A stretch of DNA of 64,000 nucleotides. Source: Neisseria sicca. Lineage in GTDB: Bacteria; Pseudomonadota; Gammaproteobacteria; Burkholderiales; Neisseriaceae. Made by a program: the position numbers and the translations under genes. Shown here piece after piece: positions 52,195-60,753 of this stretch. The stretch covers positions 2,294,001-2,358,000 of the forward strand of contig NZ_CP072524.1 of NCBI RefSeq assembly GCF_017753665.1, in the 5' to 3' direction. Position 1 is the stretch's first letter; each line of letters opens with the position of its first letter. The notes beneath the pieces were generated by a model, which ran no database searches, was not told the origin of the DNA, and saw only the letters and a list, made by a program, of their open reading frames with translations.

Positions 52195-53106
52195 TCACTC
52201 GCCGCGTTTTCTCAACTCCGCCGGTGTGCAGCCGAAATATTCGCGAAATGCCTTGGTAAAGCTTGAAACATGGGCGTAGCCGCAACGGTAGGCTATTTCG
52301 CCTATGCTGACGCTGTCCGTACCCAAAGCATACAGCGCATATTGCATATGCTTGTGCCGCAGCCACTCGCTCGCCGTCGTACCAAACGATTCTTTCAGGC
52401 GGCGTTGCAGCGTCCGCTCGCTGATATGCAGCGCGTCGGCAAGCGCAGATACTTGGTGCGCGCCCGCATCGAATGCCTGGTTGAGCAGACGGATGAAACT
52501 TTCCGAAGGATGAGGCGGTTCGGCGGCGGTTTCGGTATAGGGATAGCGGTTGAGAAAATCCGTCCACAGTCCTGCCAAAAGTTGCAACACGTCCGCTTCA
52601 CGCTGTAAGTCATCCGCCAATCCGCCGTGTTCCGCCCCCTTCAAGCTGCTTAAAGCAAGGCGGCGCAAACTACTGTCCAGTGGCCAATGTCTGACTTTTT
52701 CCCAATAAACCACCTGCAGCAAACCCGCATATTGCGGGCGAGCCAACCAGCGGTCTAGCCCCTTGAGCGTCAGTTTCGCCGTATGCCTGCCTTCATACAA
52801 ATAACGGCTGAACAAGATTTCCTCGTCGCACGCAATCAATAGGACATGTCCGCCTTCAGCCTCAATACGGTAACGTTCGCGATTGATGCCGAAATCCAAA
52901 CTGCCTTCGAGCAGCAGGACAAACGCGATGTATGGCTCCGACAGGCGCGTGCTTTGAAACGTTTTGCGCGCGGTCAGGCTGCCGCCGTGCAGGGAAATGC
53001 CGCTGCACAAGGTTTCAAAACGGTAGCTGCCGTCCAAATAGTCGCCCCCTTCGCCCTGTTGAACCATATTGACGAGCTGTTGGCTGTTAAGACAGGATGT
53101 TTCCAT
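52195..53106 (-). CDS. AraC-family transcriptional regulator
   Basis: 303 residues. An N-terminal cupin-like sensing region (SYRFETLCSGISLHGG, FVLLLEGSLDFGINRERYRI) is followed by the two-helix-turn-helix AraC domain at about 205-300: SALADALHISERTLQRRLKE, then SIGEIAYRCGYAHVSSFTKA and FREYFGCTPAELRKRGE. It is a DNA-binding regulator of the AraC/XylS type. Its target is unknown; it is separated from adhE by terminators and repeats, so a link to adhE is not shown. Confidence 0.9.
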   Translation of the reverse strand: METSCLNSQQLVNMVQQGEGGDYLDGSYRFETLCSGISLHGGSLTARKTFQSTRLSEPYIAFVLLLEGSLDFGINRERYRIEAEGGHVLLIACDEEILFSRYLYEGRHTAKLTLKGLDRWLARPQYAGLLQVVYWEKVRHWPLDSSLRRLALSSLKGAEHGGLADDLQREADVLQLLAGLWTDFLNRYPYTETAAEPPHPSESFIRLLNQAFDAGAHQVSALADALHISERTLQRRLKESFGTTASEWLRHKHMQYALYALGTDSVSIGEIAYRCGYAHVSSFTKAFREYFGCTPAELRKRGE

Positions 53107-53196
53107 AAGCTGTGTGGTGGAATCTGCGTATTTTGAACAAAAGGTCGGGCTACTTTATCACAATGGCAGAAAGACGGAAAACGGTGAAAACCCATA

Positions 53197-53239
53197 AAAG
53201 GTCGTCTGAAACCAGTACGCAGGTTTTCAGACGACCTTT
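53197..53239. repeat. Inverted DUS pair
   Basis: AAAAGGTCGTCTGAAACC and GGTTTTCAGACGACCTTT; not next to a gene end. Confidence 0.8.
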
Positions 53240-53258
53240 GCTTTCTCAAAAATAATCT

Positions 53259-53278
53259 GTGGGCAAAGCCTACGCTAC
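53259..53278 (-). repeat. GTAGCGTGGGCTTTGCCCACG-type dispersed repeat
   Basis: On the reverse strand it reads GTAGCGTAGGCTTTGCCCAC. Confidence 0.7.
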
Positions 53279-53354
53279 GGGTGGCTTTCAACCTGTAATG
53301 CGGGCTTTTCCGCGAAAACAACCCATCAATTAAACAAAAATTCCCCATGCCGTC

Positions 53355-53374
53355 ATTCCCGCGCAGGCGGGAAT
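53355..53374 (+). repeat. dRS3 repeat
   Basis: ATTCCCGCGCAGGCGGGAAT, exact dRS3 form. With its flanks it is the reverse complement of the copy at 53635-53654 over about 26 bp. Confidence 0.9.
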
Positions 53375-53429
53375 CCACTTTTGAATTTCAGCAACCGTTT
53401 TTAAAACACCTGTTTTTTAGGCTTATAGA

Positions 53430-53450
53430 GTAGCGTGGGCTTTGCCCACG
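53430..53450 (+). repeat. GTAGCGTGGGCTTTGCCCACG dispersed repeat
   Basis: Exact 21-bp copy. Confidence 0.8.
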
Positions 53451-53569
53451 TATGTGCAGCGGGAGAAGTAGCCGTTGGAATTGTTTTTTATGTTTTCTCT
53501 ATCGCCCGTAGAGCATGGTTTTCAGACGACCTTGTGCGTCAGTAATCCCAGTTTTTTCAAAAGCAATCC

Positions 53570-53590
53570 GCGGGCAAAGCCCACATTACG
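53570..53590 (-). repeat. GTAGCGTGGGCTTTGCCCACG-type dispersed repeat
   Basis: On the reverse strand it reads CGTAATGTGGGCTTTGCCCGC, a diverged copy. Confidence 0.6.
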
Positions 53591-53634
53591 GTGAGTTGTT
53601 TTTAAAACCCACCGTCGCTTAGCGTTTCCAATGG

Positions 53635-53654
53635 ATTCCCGCCTGCGCGGGAAT
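53635..53654 (-). repeat. dRS3 repeat, inverted copy
   Basis: ATTCCCGCCTGCGCGGGAAT. It closes a 300-bp segment opened by the dRS3 at 53355, like a neisserial NIME unit. Confidence 0.9.
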
Positions 53655-53724
53655 GACGGAATGTAATCTTTATCATCATCTCGCGCGTGTCTTGTCCCCA
53701 AAACGCCTCCGCTGAAAAAAATGC

Positions 53725-53771
53725 AAAAAGGTCGTCTGAAAACCCTGTTTCCAAGTTTTCAGACGACCTTT
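53725..53771 (-). terminator. DUS terminator of leuS
   Basis: AAAAAGGTCGTCTGAAAAC and GTTTTCAGACGACCTTT, 32 bp beyond the reverse-strand leuS stop. Confidence 0.82.
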
Positions 53772-53802
53772 CCTAATTACAGCAATCAATGCCGAATCGG
53801 CT

Positions 53803-56535
53803 TTACACCACGATATTCACCAGTCTGCCCGGTACGACGATGATTTTCTTGGCGGGCTTGCCTTCCATGAATTTCACCGCGCCTTCGGTGGCGAGTGCGG
53901 CGGCTTCGAGGTCGGCTTTGGATGCGTCGGCGGCAACGGTAATTTTGCCGCGCAGTTTGCCGTTGACTTGAACCATGACTTCGATTTCGGATTTGACCAA
54001 GGCGGTTTCGTCGACTGTCGGCCAGCCTGCTTCCCACAGTTTCGCGCTGTTCAATTCGCTCCACAGGGTTTCGCAGATGTGCGGCACGATGGGCCACAAC
54101 AGGCGTACGGCGGTTTCCAATACTTCTTGGGCGACGGCGCGGCCTTGTTCGCCGCCGGTGTCGGTTTTGTCGTATTGGTTGAGCAGTTCCATCACAGCGG
54201 CGATGGCGGTGTTGAACTGCTGGCGGCGGCCGTAGTCGTCGCTGACTTTGGCAATGGTAGAGTGCAGTTTGTGGCGCAGGTCTTTGAGTTCTTTAGATAA
54301 ACCGTCTTGGTTGCCTGCAAACGCTTTGACCGCGCCGCCTTGTTTCAGGTATTCGTAAACGGTACGCCACAGGCGGCGCAGGAAGCGGTGTGCGCCTTCG
54401 ACGCCGCTGTCGCTCCATTCGAGGGACTGTTCGGGCGGTGCGGCGAACATCATGAACAGGCGGGCGGTGTCCGCGCCGTAGGAGTTAATCAGCTCTTGCG
54501 GATCGACGCCGTTGTTTTTGGACTTGGACATTTTTTCCGTGCCGCTGATGACGACGGGCAGTCCGTCGGCTTTCAGAACGGCGGAAACGGGGCGGCCTTT
54601 GTCGTCGAAAGTCAGCTCGACATCGGCGGGGTTGATCCAGTCTTTGCTGCCGTTGGCATTTTCGCGGTAGTAGGTTTCGCAAACGACCATGCCTTGCGTG
54701 AGCAGGCGTTCAAACGGTTCGTCCACGCTGACCAAGCCTTCGTCGCGCATCAGTTTGGTGAAAAAACGCGCGTACAAGAGGTGCAGAATCGCGTGTTCGA
54801 TACCGCCGATGTATTGGTCGACCACGCCCCAGTATTTCGCGGCTTCAGCCGATACCATGCCTTCTGCGAACTTGGGCGACATGTAGCGGAAGAAGTACCA
54901 GCTCGATTCCATGAATGTGTCCATGGTGTCGGTTTCGCGTTTTGCCGCGCCGCCGCAACATGGGCAGGTGGTTTCGTAAAACTCGGGCATTTTTGCCAGC
55001 GGCGAACCCATGCCGTCGGGTACGACGTTTTCGGGCAAAACGACCGGCAGTTGGTCGGCGGGGACAGGGACGTCGCCGCATTTTTCGCAATGGACGATGG
55101 GAATCGGGCAGCCCCAGTAGCGTTGGCGCGAAATACCCCAGTCGCGCAGGCGGTATTGGGTTTTCGGTTCGCCCGCTCCGATAACTTGTAATTTAGCGGC
55201 GACAGCATCAAATGCTGTCTGATAATTCATGCCGTCCAGTTCACCTGAATTGATTAAGACCATGAAGTCATCTTTGACTCCATACCATGCTTGCCATTTA
55301 TTAGGCGTAAACGGCAAATCTCTTGAATCAGAACCACTACCATCACCATAACCAGCACCACATCCGGAACCGCCACCAAAACCCATAGCTTCTTCTTGCT
55401 CTGGTGAAAGTCCGATTGTTACGCGTTGTAAAACCTGCTTTTTCGGCAGATTGTATTTGGTGGCGAACTCGAAATCGCGTTCGTCGTGTGCCGGAACCGC
55501 CATCACTGCGCCGTCGCCGTAACCCCACAATACATAGTTGGCAATCCACACTTCCAGTTTGTCGCCGTTAAGTGGGTTGACGACGTAGCGGCCGGTCGGC
55601 ACGCCTTTTTTCTCCATTGTCGCCATGTCGGCTTCGGCAACCGAGCCGGCTTTGCATTCGGCGATAAATGCCTGCAATTCGGGTTTGTCGGCGGCTGCGG
55701 CGGTTGCCAGCGGATGCTCGGCGGCAACGGCAACATAAGTCGCGCCCATCAGCGTGTCGGGGCGGGTGGTATAAACTTGCAGGAATTTCGCGTAATCGCC
55801 TTCCAAGCCTTGTTTGCTGTCGTCTGAAACGGCGAAGCGCACGGTCATACCGCGAGATTTGCCAATCCAGTTGCGCTGCATGGTTTTGACTTGTTCCGGC
55901 CAGTGTTCCAGCTTGTCCAAATCGTTGAGCAGCTCTTCGGCGTAATCCGTGATTTTGAAGTAATACATCGGGATTTCACGTTTTTCGATCAACGCGCCCG
56001 AACGCCAACCGCGTCCGTCGATGACTTGCTCGTTGGCAAGGACGGTTTGGTCGACGGGGTCCCAGTTTACCGTGCCGTTTTTGCGATAGACGATGCCTTT
56101 TTCAAACAGCTTGGTAAACAGCCATTGTTCCCAGCGGTAGTATTCGGGTTTGCAGGTGGCGACTTCGCGTTCCCAGTCAATCGCAAAACCCAGGCTTTTG
56201 AGCTGGGTTTTCATGTATTCGATGTTGTCGTAGGTCCAAGCGGCAGGGGCGACGTTGTTTTTCATCGCCGCGTTTTCCGCCGGCATACCGAACGCGTCCC
56301 AACCCATAGGCTGCATGACGTTGAAGCCGTTTAAGAGTTTGAAGCGGCTCAATACGTCGCCGATGGTGTAGTTGCGCACATGCCCCATGTGCAGCTTGCC
56401 GCTGGGGTAGGGGAACATGGAGAGGCAGTAGTATTTGGGTTTGGAAGCGTCTTCGGAGACGTTGAAAATACGGGCGTCATCCCATTTTTTCTGCGCCGCA
56501 GGCTCGATGGCGGCGGGCTGGTAATGTTCTTGCAT
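53803..56535 (-). CDS. leuS: Leucyl-tRNA synthetase
   Basis: 910 residues from ATG at 56535 (MQEHYQPAAIEPAAQKKWDD), a little longer than the usual 860-880. HIGH motif as MFPYPSGKLHMGHVRNYT, KMSKS motif as GTEKMSKSKNNGVDP. The extra length is explained at least in part by an insertion at about 375-415 with a glycine/serine run (GFGGGSGCGAGYGDGSGSDS) followed by NKWQAWYGVKDD, near the editing-domain junction. A DUS in the frame gives SDDSKQG. Upstream in-frame ATG at 56583 adds 16 non-family residues. The catalytic parts look intact. Confidence 0.95.
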   Translation of the reverse strand: MQEHYQPAAIEPAAQKKWDDARIFNVSEDASKPKYYCLSMFPYPSGKLHMGHVRNYTIGDVLSRFKLLNGFNVMQPMGWDAFGMPAENAAMKNNVAPAAWTYDNIEYMKTQLKSLGFAIDWEREVATCKPEYYRWEQWLFTKLFEKGIVYRKNGTVNWDPVDQTVLANEQVIDGRGWRSGALIEKREIPMYYFKITDYAEELLNDLDKLEHWPEQVKTMQRNWIGKSRGMTVRFAVSDDSKQGLEGDYAKFLQVYTTRPDTLMGATYVAVAAEHPLATAAAADKPELQAFIAECKAGSVAEADMATMEKKGVPTGRYVVNPLNGDKLEVWIANYVLWGYGDGAVMAVPAHDERDFEFATKYNLPKKQVLQRVTIGLSPEQEEAMGFGGGSGCGAGYGDGSGSDSRDLPFTPNKWQAWYGVKDDFMVLINSGELDGMNYQTAFDAVAAKLQVIGAGEPKTQYRLRDWGISRQRYWGCPIPIVHCEKCGDVPVPADQLPVVLPENVVPDGMGSPLAKMPEFYETTCPCCGGAAKRETDTMDTFMESSWYFFRYMSPKFAEGMVSAEAAKYWGVVDQYIGGIEHAILHLLYARFFTKLMRDEGLVSVDEPFERLLTQGMVVCETYYRENANGSKDWINPADVELTFDDKGRPVSAVLKADGLPVVISGTEKMSKSKNNGVDPQELINSYGADTARLFMMFAAPPEQSLEWSDSGVEGAHRFLRRLWRTVYEYLKQGGAVKAFAGNQDGLSKELKDLRHKLHSTIAKVSDDYGRRQQFNTAIAAVMELLNQYDKTDTGGEQGRAVAQEVLETAVRLLWPIVPHICETLWSELNSAKLWEAGWPTVDETALVKSEIEVMVQVNGKLRGKITVAADASKADLEAAALATEGAVKFMEGKPAKKIIVVPGRLVNIVV

Positions 56536-56731
56536 AATAATGTACTTGGACTTAAATAATGAGAAAGAATAATAAAAGCGCAATTATATAATAGGCAGAC
56601 TCGTTTTGATATGAATACCAGTCAGCTCCATGATTCGACCCTTCCTCCAAAAAATATTGACTTTATTTTTTTCTTCTTAGAATCGCTCTGTGGATTACAA
56701 CCCTAGTACCTAGTATCAAAGGAGACTTCAT

Positions 56732-57067
56732 ATGAAATACACATTAAGCTTGTTAATGATATTAACCTTGTCCGCTTGTGGAGTAGTCGGTAATACTACC
56801 ATTTCTGACAATTCGTTAAAAAATAAAGCCGCATTTGCATTAAATGTTCCGGCTGAAAGTATTAGCATTTCCAATCGCCATGGAGACATCGATTCAGTCA
56901 AATTCGTAGCAACAACAGGCGATAAATCATATTCTTGCTATGTAACCACTGTCATGGGAGCGGTTTCATCTGACGCCTTATGTTCTGGTTCAAATGTTCA
57001 TGGCGGCAAAGGAAGTCGAGGAGGATCGAGTTGTAACGCTTTATTGAAAGCTGCTGGCCGCTGCTAA
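56732..57067 (+). CDS. Small hypothetical lipoprotein
   Basis: 111 residues. MKYTLSLLMILTLSACGVVG has a lipobox LSAC. The mature part has SISNRHGDIDSVKFVATTGD, four more cysteines (SYSCYVTT, ALCSGS, SSCNALL, GRC) and a Gly/Ser-rich HGGKGSRGGSS. No family recognised. AAAGGAG about 6 nt before ATG. The DNA is AT-rich compared with leuS and dnaJ, hinting at separate origin. It has its own terminator. Confidence 0.72.
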   Translation: MKYTLSLLMILTLSACGVVGNTTISDNSLKNKAAFALNVPAESISISNRHGDIDSVKFVATTGDKSYSCYVTTVMGAVSSDALCSGSNVHGGKGSRGGSSCNALLKAAGRC

Positions 57068-57086
57068 TAATTGCCGTAAATCGAGC

Positions 57087-57122
57087 AAAAGGTCGTCTGA
57101 AACTATTTCAGACGACCTTTTT
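57087..57122 (+). terminator. DUS terminator after the small lipoprotein gene
   Basis: AAAAGGTCGTCTGAAA and TTTCAGACGACCTTTT with a 4-nt loop and T run. Confidence 0.88.
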
Positions 57123-57218
57123 TATAAATCATATCTTGCTCTTTTACACTTGAGTTTTCCCCACCCCACCCATATATCCGGTCTAGTTTTTACACATATC
57201 AACAAAACCATCACTATC

Positions 57219-58355
57219 ATGAGCAACCAAGATTTTTATGCAACACTCGGCGTGGCGCGCGGTGCGAGCGACGACGAAATCAAAAAAGCCTACCGCAAGC
57301 TGGCGATGAAATACCATCCCGACCGTAATCCGGGTGACAAAGAGGCGGAAGAAAAATTTAAAGAAGTTCAAAAAGCCTACGACACCTTGTCCGACAAAGA
57401 AAAACGCGCCATGTATGACCAATACGGCCATGCCGCGTTTGAGCAGGGCATGGGCGGCGGCGCGGGCGGATTCGGCGGTTTTGGCGGGTTCGGCGGCGCG
57501 CAAGGCTTCGACTTTTCCGACATTTTCAGCCAAATGTTCGGCGGAGGCGGGGGCGGCGGCCGTCAGCAAAACTATCAAGGCGCGGATTTGCAGGTCGGCG
57601 TGGAAATCACGTTGGAAGATGCCGCCAAAGGCATCAAAAAACGCATTAACATCCCGACCTACGAAGAATGCGATGTCTGCCACGGCAGCGGCGCAAAACC
57701 CGGTACGTCCGCATCGACTTGTTCGACCTGTCACGGTTCCGGTACGGTACACGTCCGCCAAGCCATTTTCCAAATGCAGCAGACCTGTCCGACCTGCCAC
57801 GGCACAGGCAAGGAAATCAAAGACCCGTGTGTCAAATGTCGTGGCGAAGGCCGCACCAAAACCAGCAAAACCGTTGAAGTCAACATTCCCGCCGGCATCG
57901 ACGACGGTCAACGCATCCGTTTGAGCGGCGAAGGCGAACCGGGTACGCACGGCGCGCCCGCAGGCGATTTGTACGTCAACGTCCGCGTCAAAGAACACAA
58001 AATCTTCGAGCGCAACGGCTTGGATTTGCATTGCGAGTTGCCCATCAGCTTCGCCGTCGCAGCTTTGGGTGGCGAAGTCGAAGTTCCGACCTTGGACGGC
58101 AAAGTCAAACTGAGCATCCCGAAAGAAACGCAAACCGGCCGCCGTATGCGCGTCAAAGGCAAAGGCATCAAATCCCTGCGCTCCAGCGCGACGGGCGATT
58201 TGTACTGCCACGTTGTGGTGGAAACACCGGTCAACCTGACCGACCGCCAGAAAGAGTTGCTGGAAGAGTTTGAAAAAATCTCCACCGGCCTCGACCGCAG
58301 CCAAACCCCGCGCAAAAAATCGTTCTGGGACAAAGTGGGCGAACTGTTTGACTGA
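57219..58355 (+). CDS. dnaJ: Chaperone DnaJ
   Basis: 378 residues from ATG at 57219 (MSNQDFYATLGVARGASDDE); a TTG start at 57150 would add unrelated residues. J domain with HPD motif (KLAMKYHPDRNPGD, about 30), Gly/Phe-rich stretch (about 75-125), four zinc CxxCxGxG repeats (CDVCHGSG, CSTCHGSG, CPTCHGTG, CVKCRGEG), then the substrate-binding C-terminal domain. It is the co-chaperone of DnaK. dnaK and grpE are not in this window. Confidence 0.97.
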   Translation: MSNQDFYATLGVARGASDDEIKKAYRKLAMKYHPDRNPGDKEAEEKFKEVQKAYDTLSDKEKRAMYDQYGHAAFEQGMGGGAGGFGGFGGFGGAQGFDFSDIFSQMFGGGGGGGRQQNYQGADLQVGVEITLEDAAKGIKKRINIPTYEECDVCHGSGAKPGTSASTCSTCHGSGTVHVRQAIFQMQQTCPTCHGTGKEIKDPCVKCRGEGRTKTSKTVEVNIPAGIDDGQRIRLSGEGEPGTHGAPAGDLYVNVRVKEHKIFERNGLDLHCELPISFAVAALGGEVEVPTLDGKVKLSIPKETQTGRRMRVKGKGIKSLRSSATGDLYCHVVVETPVNLTDRQKELLEEFEKISTGLDRSQTPRKKSFWDKVGELFD

Positions 58356-58373
58356 TTCGGGTTTGAAAACAGC

Positions 58374-58420
58374 AAAAGGTCGTCTGAAAGCTGATGTTGT
58401 CGGCTTTCAGACGACCTTTC
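58374..58420 (+). terminator. DUS terminator after dnaJ
   Basis: AAAAGGTCGTCTGAAAGC and GCTTTCAGACGACCTTT, loop of about 11 nt. Confidence 0.86.
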
Positions 58421-58576
58421 TCCAACCTGTTTCAAAGAAAGCCGCAGATAGAACGGATAATTTGCAACCGATGCACTTGATGCATAGTTACCTTCGGGAA
58501 TTGTTCTTTGACTATGACGAGACAACATGATACCGGTTTAAAGTTGATCCGCTACGCCATATTCGGGCAGCTCTTC

Positions 58577-58597
58577 CGTGGGCAAAGCCCACGCTAC
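58577..58597 (-). repeat. GTAGCGTGGGCTTTGCCCACG dispersed repeat
   Basis: CGTGGGCAAAGCCCACGCTAC, exact reverse complement of the 51990 form. Confidence 0.8.
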
Positions 58598-58700
58598 GAA
58601 TGAAGGAAATCATTCGGTTCTAAATGGATGTAAATACCCGCTTGCCGCTATTACGATATTCCTCTCTTCATTTTCTGCAGAATCAATATCCTCCAAAACA

Positions 58701-58734
58701 AAACGGCGTCTGAAAGCTTTTCAGTCGACGTTTT
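58701..58734 (-). terminator. Imperfect DUS-like terminator of the S49 peptidase gene
   Basis: AACGGCGTCTGAAAGC and CTTTTCAGTCGACGTT pair with two mismatches, and the reverse strand ends in a T run. Confidence 0.65.
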
Positions 58735-58746
58735 GTTTGTATTGCC

Positions 58747-59721
58747 TTACCACATTTTCGACAATGTTTTTTCCACTTCAGCTTTGACTTGCGCACCGAA
58801 ATGGCGGCGCACAAATTTACCGAAATCATCTTCGGGAGTATAGCTGACCAGTTCGGGGGCTTTGACGACATCGCGGGCGATGCTGTACACGCTGCCGAAG
58901 TCGTCAATCAGTCCGACTTTTTTTGCTTCAAGGCCGGTATAGACGCGGCCGCTGAATACGTCGGGGTATTCTTTGTCTTTCAATTTTTCACCGCGTCCGA
59001 GCTTGACGGCCTTGATAAATTCTTGATGGATGTCTGACAGCATGGCTTCCCAGATTTTCGCCTGTTCGGGCGTTTCGGGAGTAAACGGATCGCCCATGCC
59101 TTTGTTGCTGCCTGCGGTTTTCAGACGACGTTTGATACCCAGCTTGTCCATCAGGCCGGTTACGTCGAAACCGCCGCCGATCACGCCGATACTGCCGACA
59201 ATGCTGGAGGGGTCGGCGTAGATTTTGTCCGCGGCGGCAGCGATGTAGTAGCAGCCGGAGGCGCACATATCTTCGGCGACGACATAGACGGGGATGTCTT
59301 TATGTTCGCCTTTCAGACGACGTATCTCGTTGAAAGCTGTATTGGAGATAACGGGCGAACCGCCGGGGCTGTTGGCGCGGATGACGATGCCTTTTGCATT
59401 CGGATTACTGTAAGCCGCCTCCATGCTGTCACGCAGCATTTTGACTTGGTCGTCCATGCCTCCACCGATTTCGCCTTCCAATGTAATGACTGCCGTATGC
59501 TCTTTGCCTGCGGCCAGCCCTTGTCCGGCCGTGCCGTCGTCCGAACCGAACCATAATGCGGCAATCAGCAGGACGCCGATAATCCGCCAGAAGTTGCGCC
59601 AAAAACGGGCGCGCCGCTGCTCTTTATAGGCGGCAAGCAGTACGTCGCGCAAGACGTCCCGTTCCCAGCGGCCTTCCGGGCTGTCCGGACGTTTATCGGG
59701 GTATCCGTTGGTTTCTTGCAT
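58747..59721 (-). CDS. S49 family signal peptide peptidase (SppA-type)
   Basis: 324 residues. A short cytoplasmic N-terminus (1-40) with a membrane anchor (about 42-60, RIIGVLLIAALWFG), then the serine protease domain: IVIRANSPGGSPVISNTAF, catalytic Ser in EDMCASGCYYIAAAADKIYA, and catalytic Lys in LKTAGSNKGMGDPF. The length fits the short, single-domain SppA/SohB type. It cleaves signal-peptide remnants in the membrane. Two in-frame DUS-like words encode KRRLKTAG and IRRLKGEH. Confidence 0.92.
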   Translation of the reverse strand: MQETNGYPDKRPDSPEGRWERDVLRDVLLAAYKEQRRARFWRNFWRIIGVLLIAALWFGSDDGTAGQGLAAGKEHTAVITLEGEIGGGMDDQVKMLRDSMEAAYSNPNAKGIVIRANSPGGSPVISNTAFNEIRRLKGEHKDIPVYVVAEDMCASGCYYIAAAADKIYADPSSIVGSIGVIGGGFDVTGLMDKLGIKRRLKTAGSNKGMGDPFTPETPEQAKIWEAMLSDIHQEFIKAVKLGRGEKLKDKEYPDVFSGRVYTGLEAKKVGLIDDFGSVYSIARDVVKAPELVSYTPEDDFGKFVRRHFGAQVKAEVEKTLSKMW

Positions 59722-59802
59722 AATTTTCCTTTGTTTCTAAATAAATCCTAAATCAGGTTCGGGGCATTTTATAACGAAACTTCCGGCTGAAAAACCTTCC
59801 GT

Positions 59803-60753
59803 TTACTCGAATGCCTCAAAATACGCCAGCAGGGTTTGCGGCAGCCATTGCAGGTTCAGACGACCTTTGTCGTGGCTGACGAACGCGGCGTGTCCGCCGT
59901 ATTGCGGTTGCAGCAGCGTAACGGCGGACGAAACCTCTTCTACCGTCGGCAAGGCTTTCGGCGGTAGAAACGGGTCGTTGACGGCGTTGAGCAGCAAAAG
60001 CGGCGTGCGTACGGTTTTCAGCCAAGGCTTGCACGAAGCGCGGCGGTAATAATCATGCCGGTCGGCAAAACCGTGCAGCGGCGCGGTAAACCTGTCGTCA
60101 AAATCCCCCAGCGTTTTGCATTCTTTCAACGAGGTCGTCTGAAAACCTGTTGCGGCGGCTTTGGGCAATAAAGATTTTAAAAAATAGCGGGTGTAGAGCA
60201 GTTTTGACATTCCCTTATCAAAGCGCGTGCCTGCCGCTGCCGCATCCACCGGCGCAGAGACGGCGGCAGCGGCGTAAGGTACGGCAGCCATACCCAGACT
60301 GCCGTATTCGCCCAAATATTTTGCCAGCGCATTGCCGCCCAAAGACACGCCCGCCGCATAAATCCTGCGGTAGCGTTCAGACAGCATTTCCAGCATAAAG
60401 CTGATTTCCCGCGTATCGCCCAAATGATAAAACACAGGCGCGGTATTCTCCACGCCGCCGCAACTGCGGAAATGCACTACCACGCCGTTCCAGCCTTTTT
60501 CAATGACCGCGCGCATCAATTCAACGGCGTAATGGCTGCGGCTGCTGCCCTCTAATCCGTGAAACAAAACCACCAAAGGCGCATCAGGATCGGCGGCATC
60601 GACAAAATCACAGGCAACCAAAGTGCGTCCCGTACTGTCCGGCAGCAGCTCGCGGCGGTAGGCAGGGGCGGGGCGTTGAATGAATTTGGCAAATATTGTG
60701 TCCGCATGACCGTTGCGCAGCCATAAGGGCGTATTCGGGCATAAGGTTTCCAT
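59803..60753 (-). CDS. Alpha/beta hydrolase, YheT family
   Basis: 316 residues from ATG at 60753, AAGGAT upstream; an earlier in-frame ATG at 60936 overlaps the PAP2 gene. Alpha/beta hydrolase with VVLFHGLEGSSRSHYAVELM, nucleophile Ser in AAGVSLGGNALAKYLGE, Asp in LNAVNDPFLPP and His in PQYGGHAAFVSHDKG. YheT-type proteins are predicted esterases/thioesterases; the substrate is unknown. Its ATG overlaps the PAP2 stop (TAATG), so the two genes are translationally coupled. Two in-frame DUS encode GFQTTSLKE and KGRLNLQ. Confidence 0.9.
   Translation of the reverse strand: METLCPNTPLWLRNGHADTIFAKFIQRPAPAYRRELLPDSTGRTLVACDFVDAADPDAPLVVLFHGLEGSSRSHYAVELMRAVIEKGWNGVVVHFRSCGGVENTAPVFYHLGDTREISFMLEMLSERYRRIYAAGVSLGGNALAKYLGEYGSLGMAAVPYAAAAVSAPVDAAAAGTRFDKGMSKLLYTRYFLKSLLPKAAATGFQTTSLKECKTLGDFDDRFTAPLHGFADRHDYYRRASCKPWLKTVRTPLLLLNAVNDPFLPPKALPTVEEVSSAVTLLQPQYGGHAAFVSHDKGRLNLQWLPQTLLAYFEAFE

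Larger units (their letters stand above)
53107..53802. other. 696-bp gene-free gap rich in repeats
   Basis: No gene supported. An inverted DUS pair (53197-53239), a dRS3-flanked segment (53355-53654), three GTAGCG-type units and the leuS terminator. AT-rich patches lie between them. Confidence 0.75.
58421..58746. other. Gene-free stretch between dnaJ and the S49 peptidase gene
   Basis: No gene. A GTAGCG-type unit on the reverse strand (58577-58597) and the terminator of the reverse-strand gene. Confidence 0.7.
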
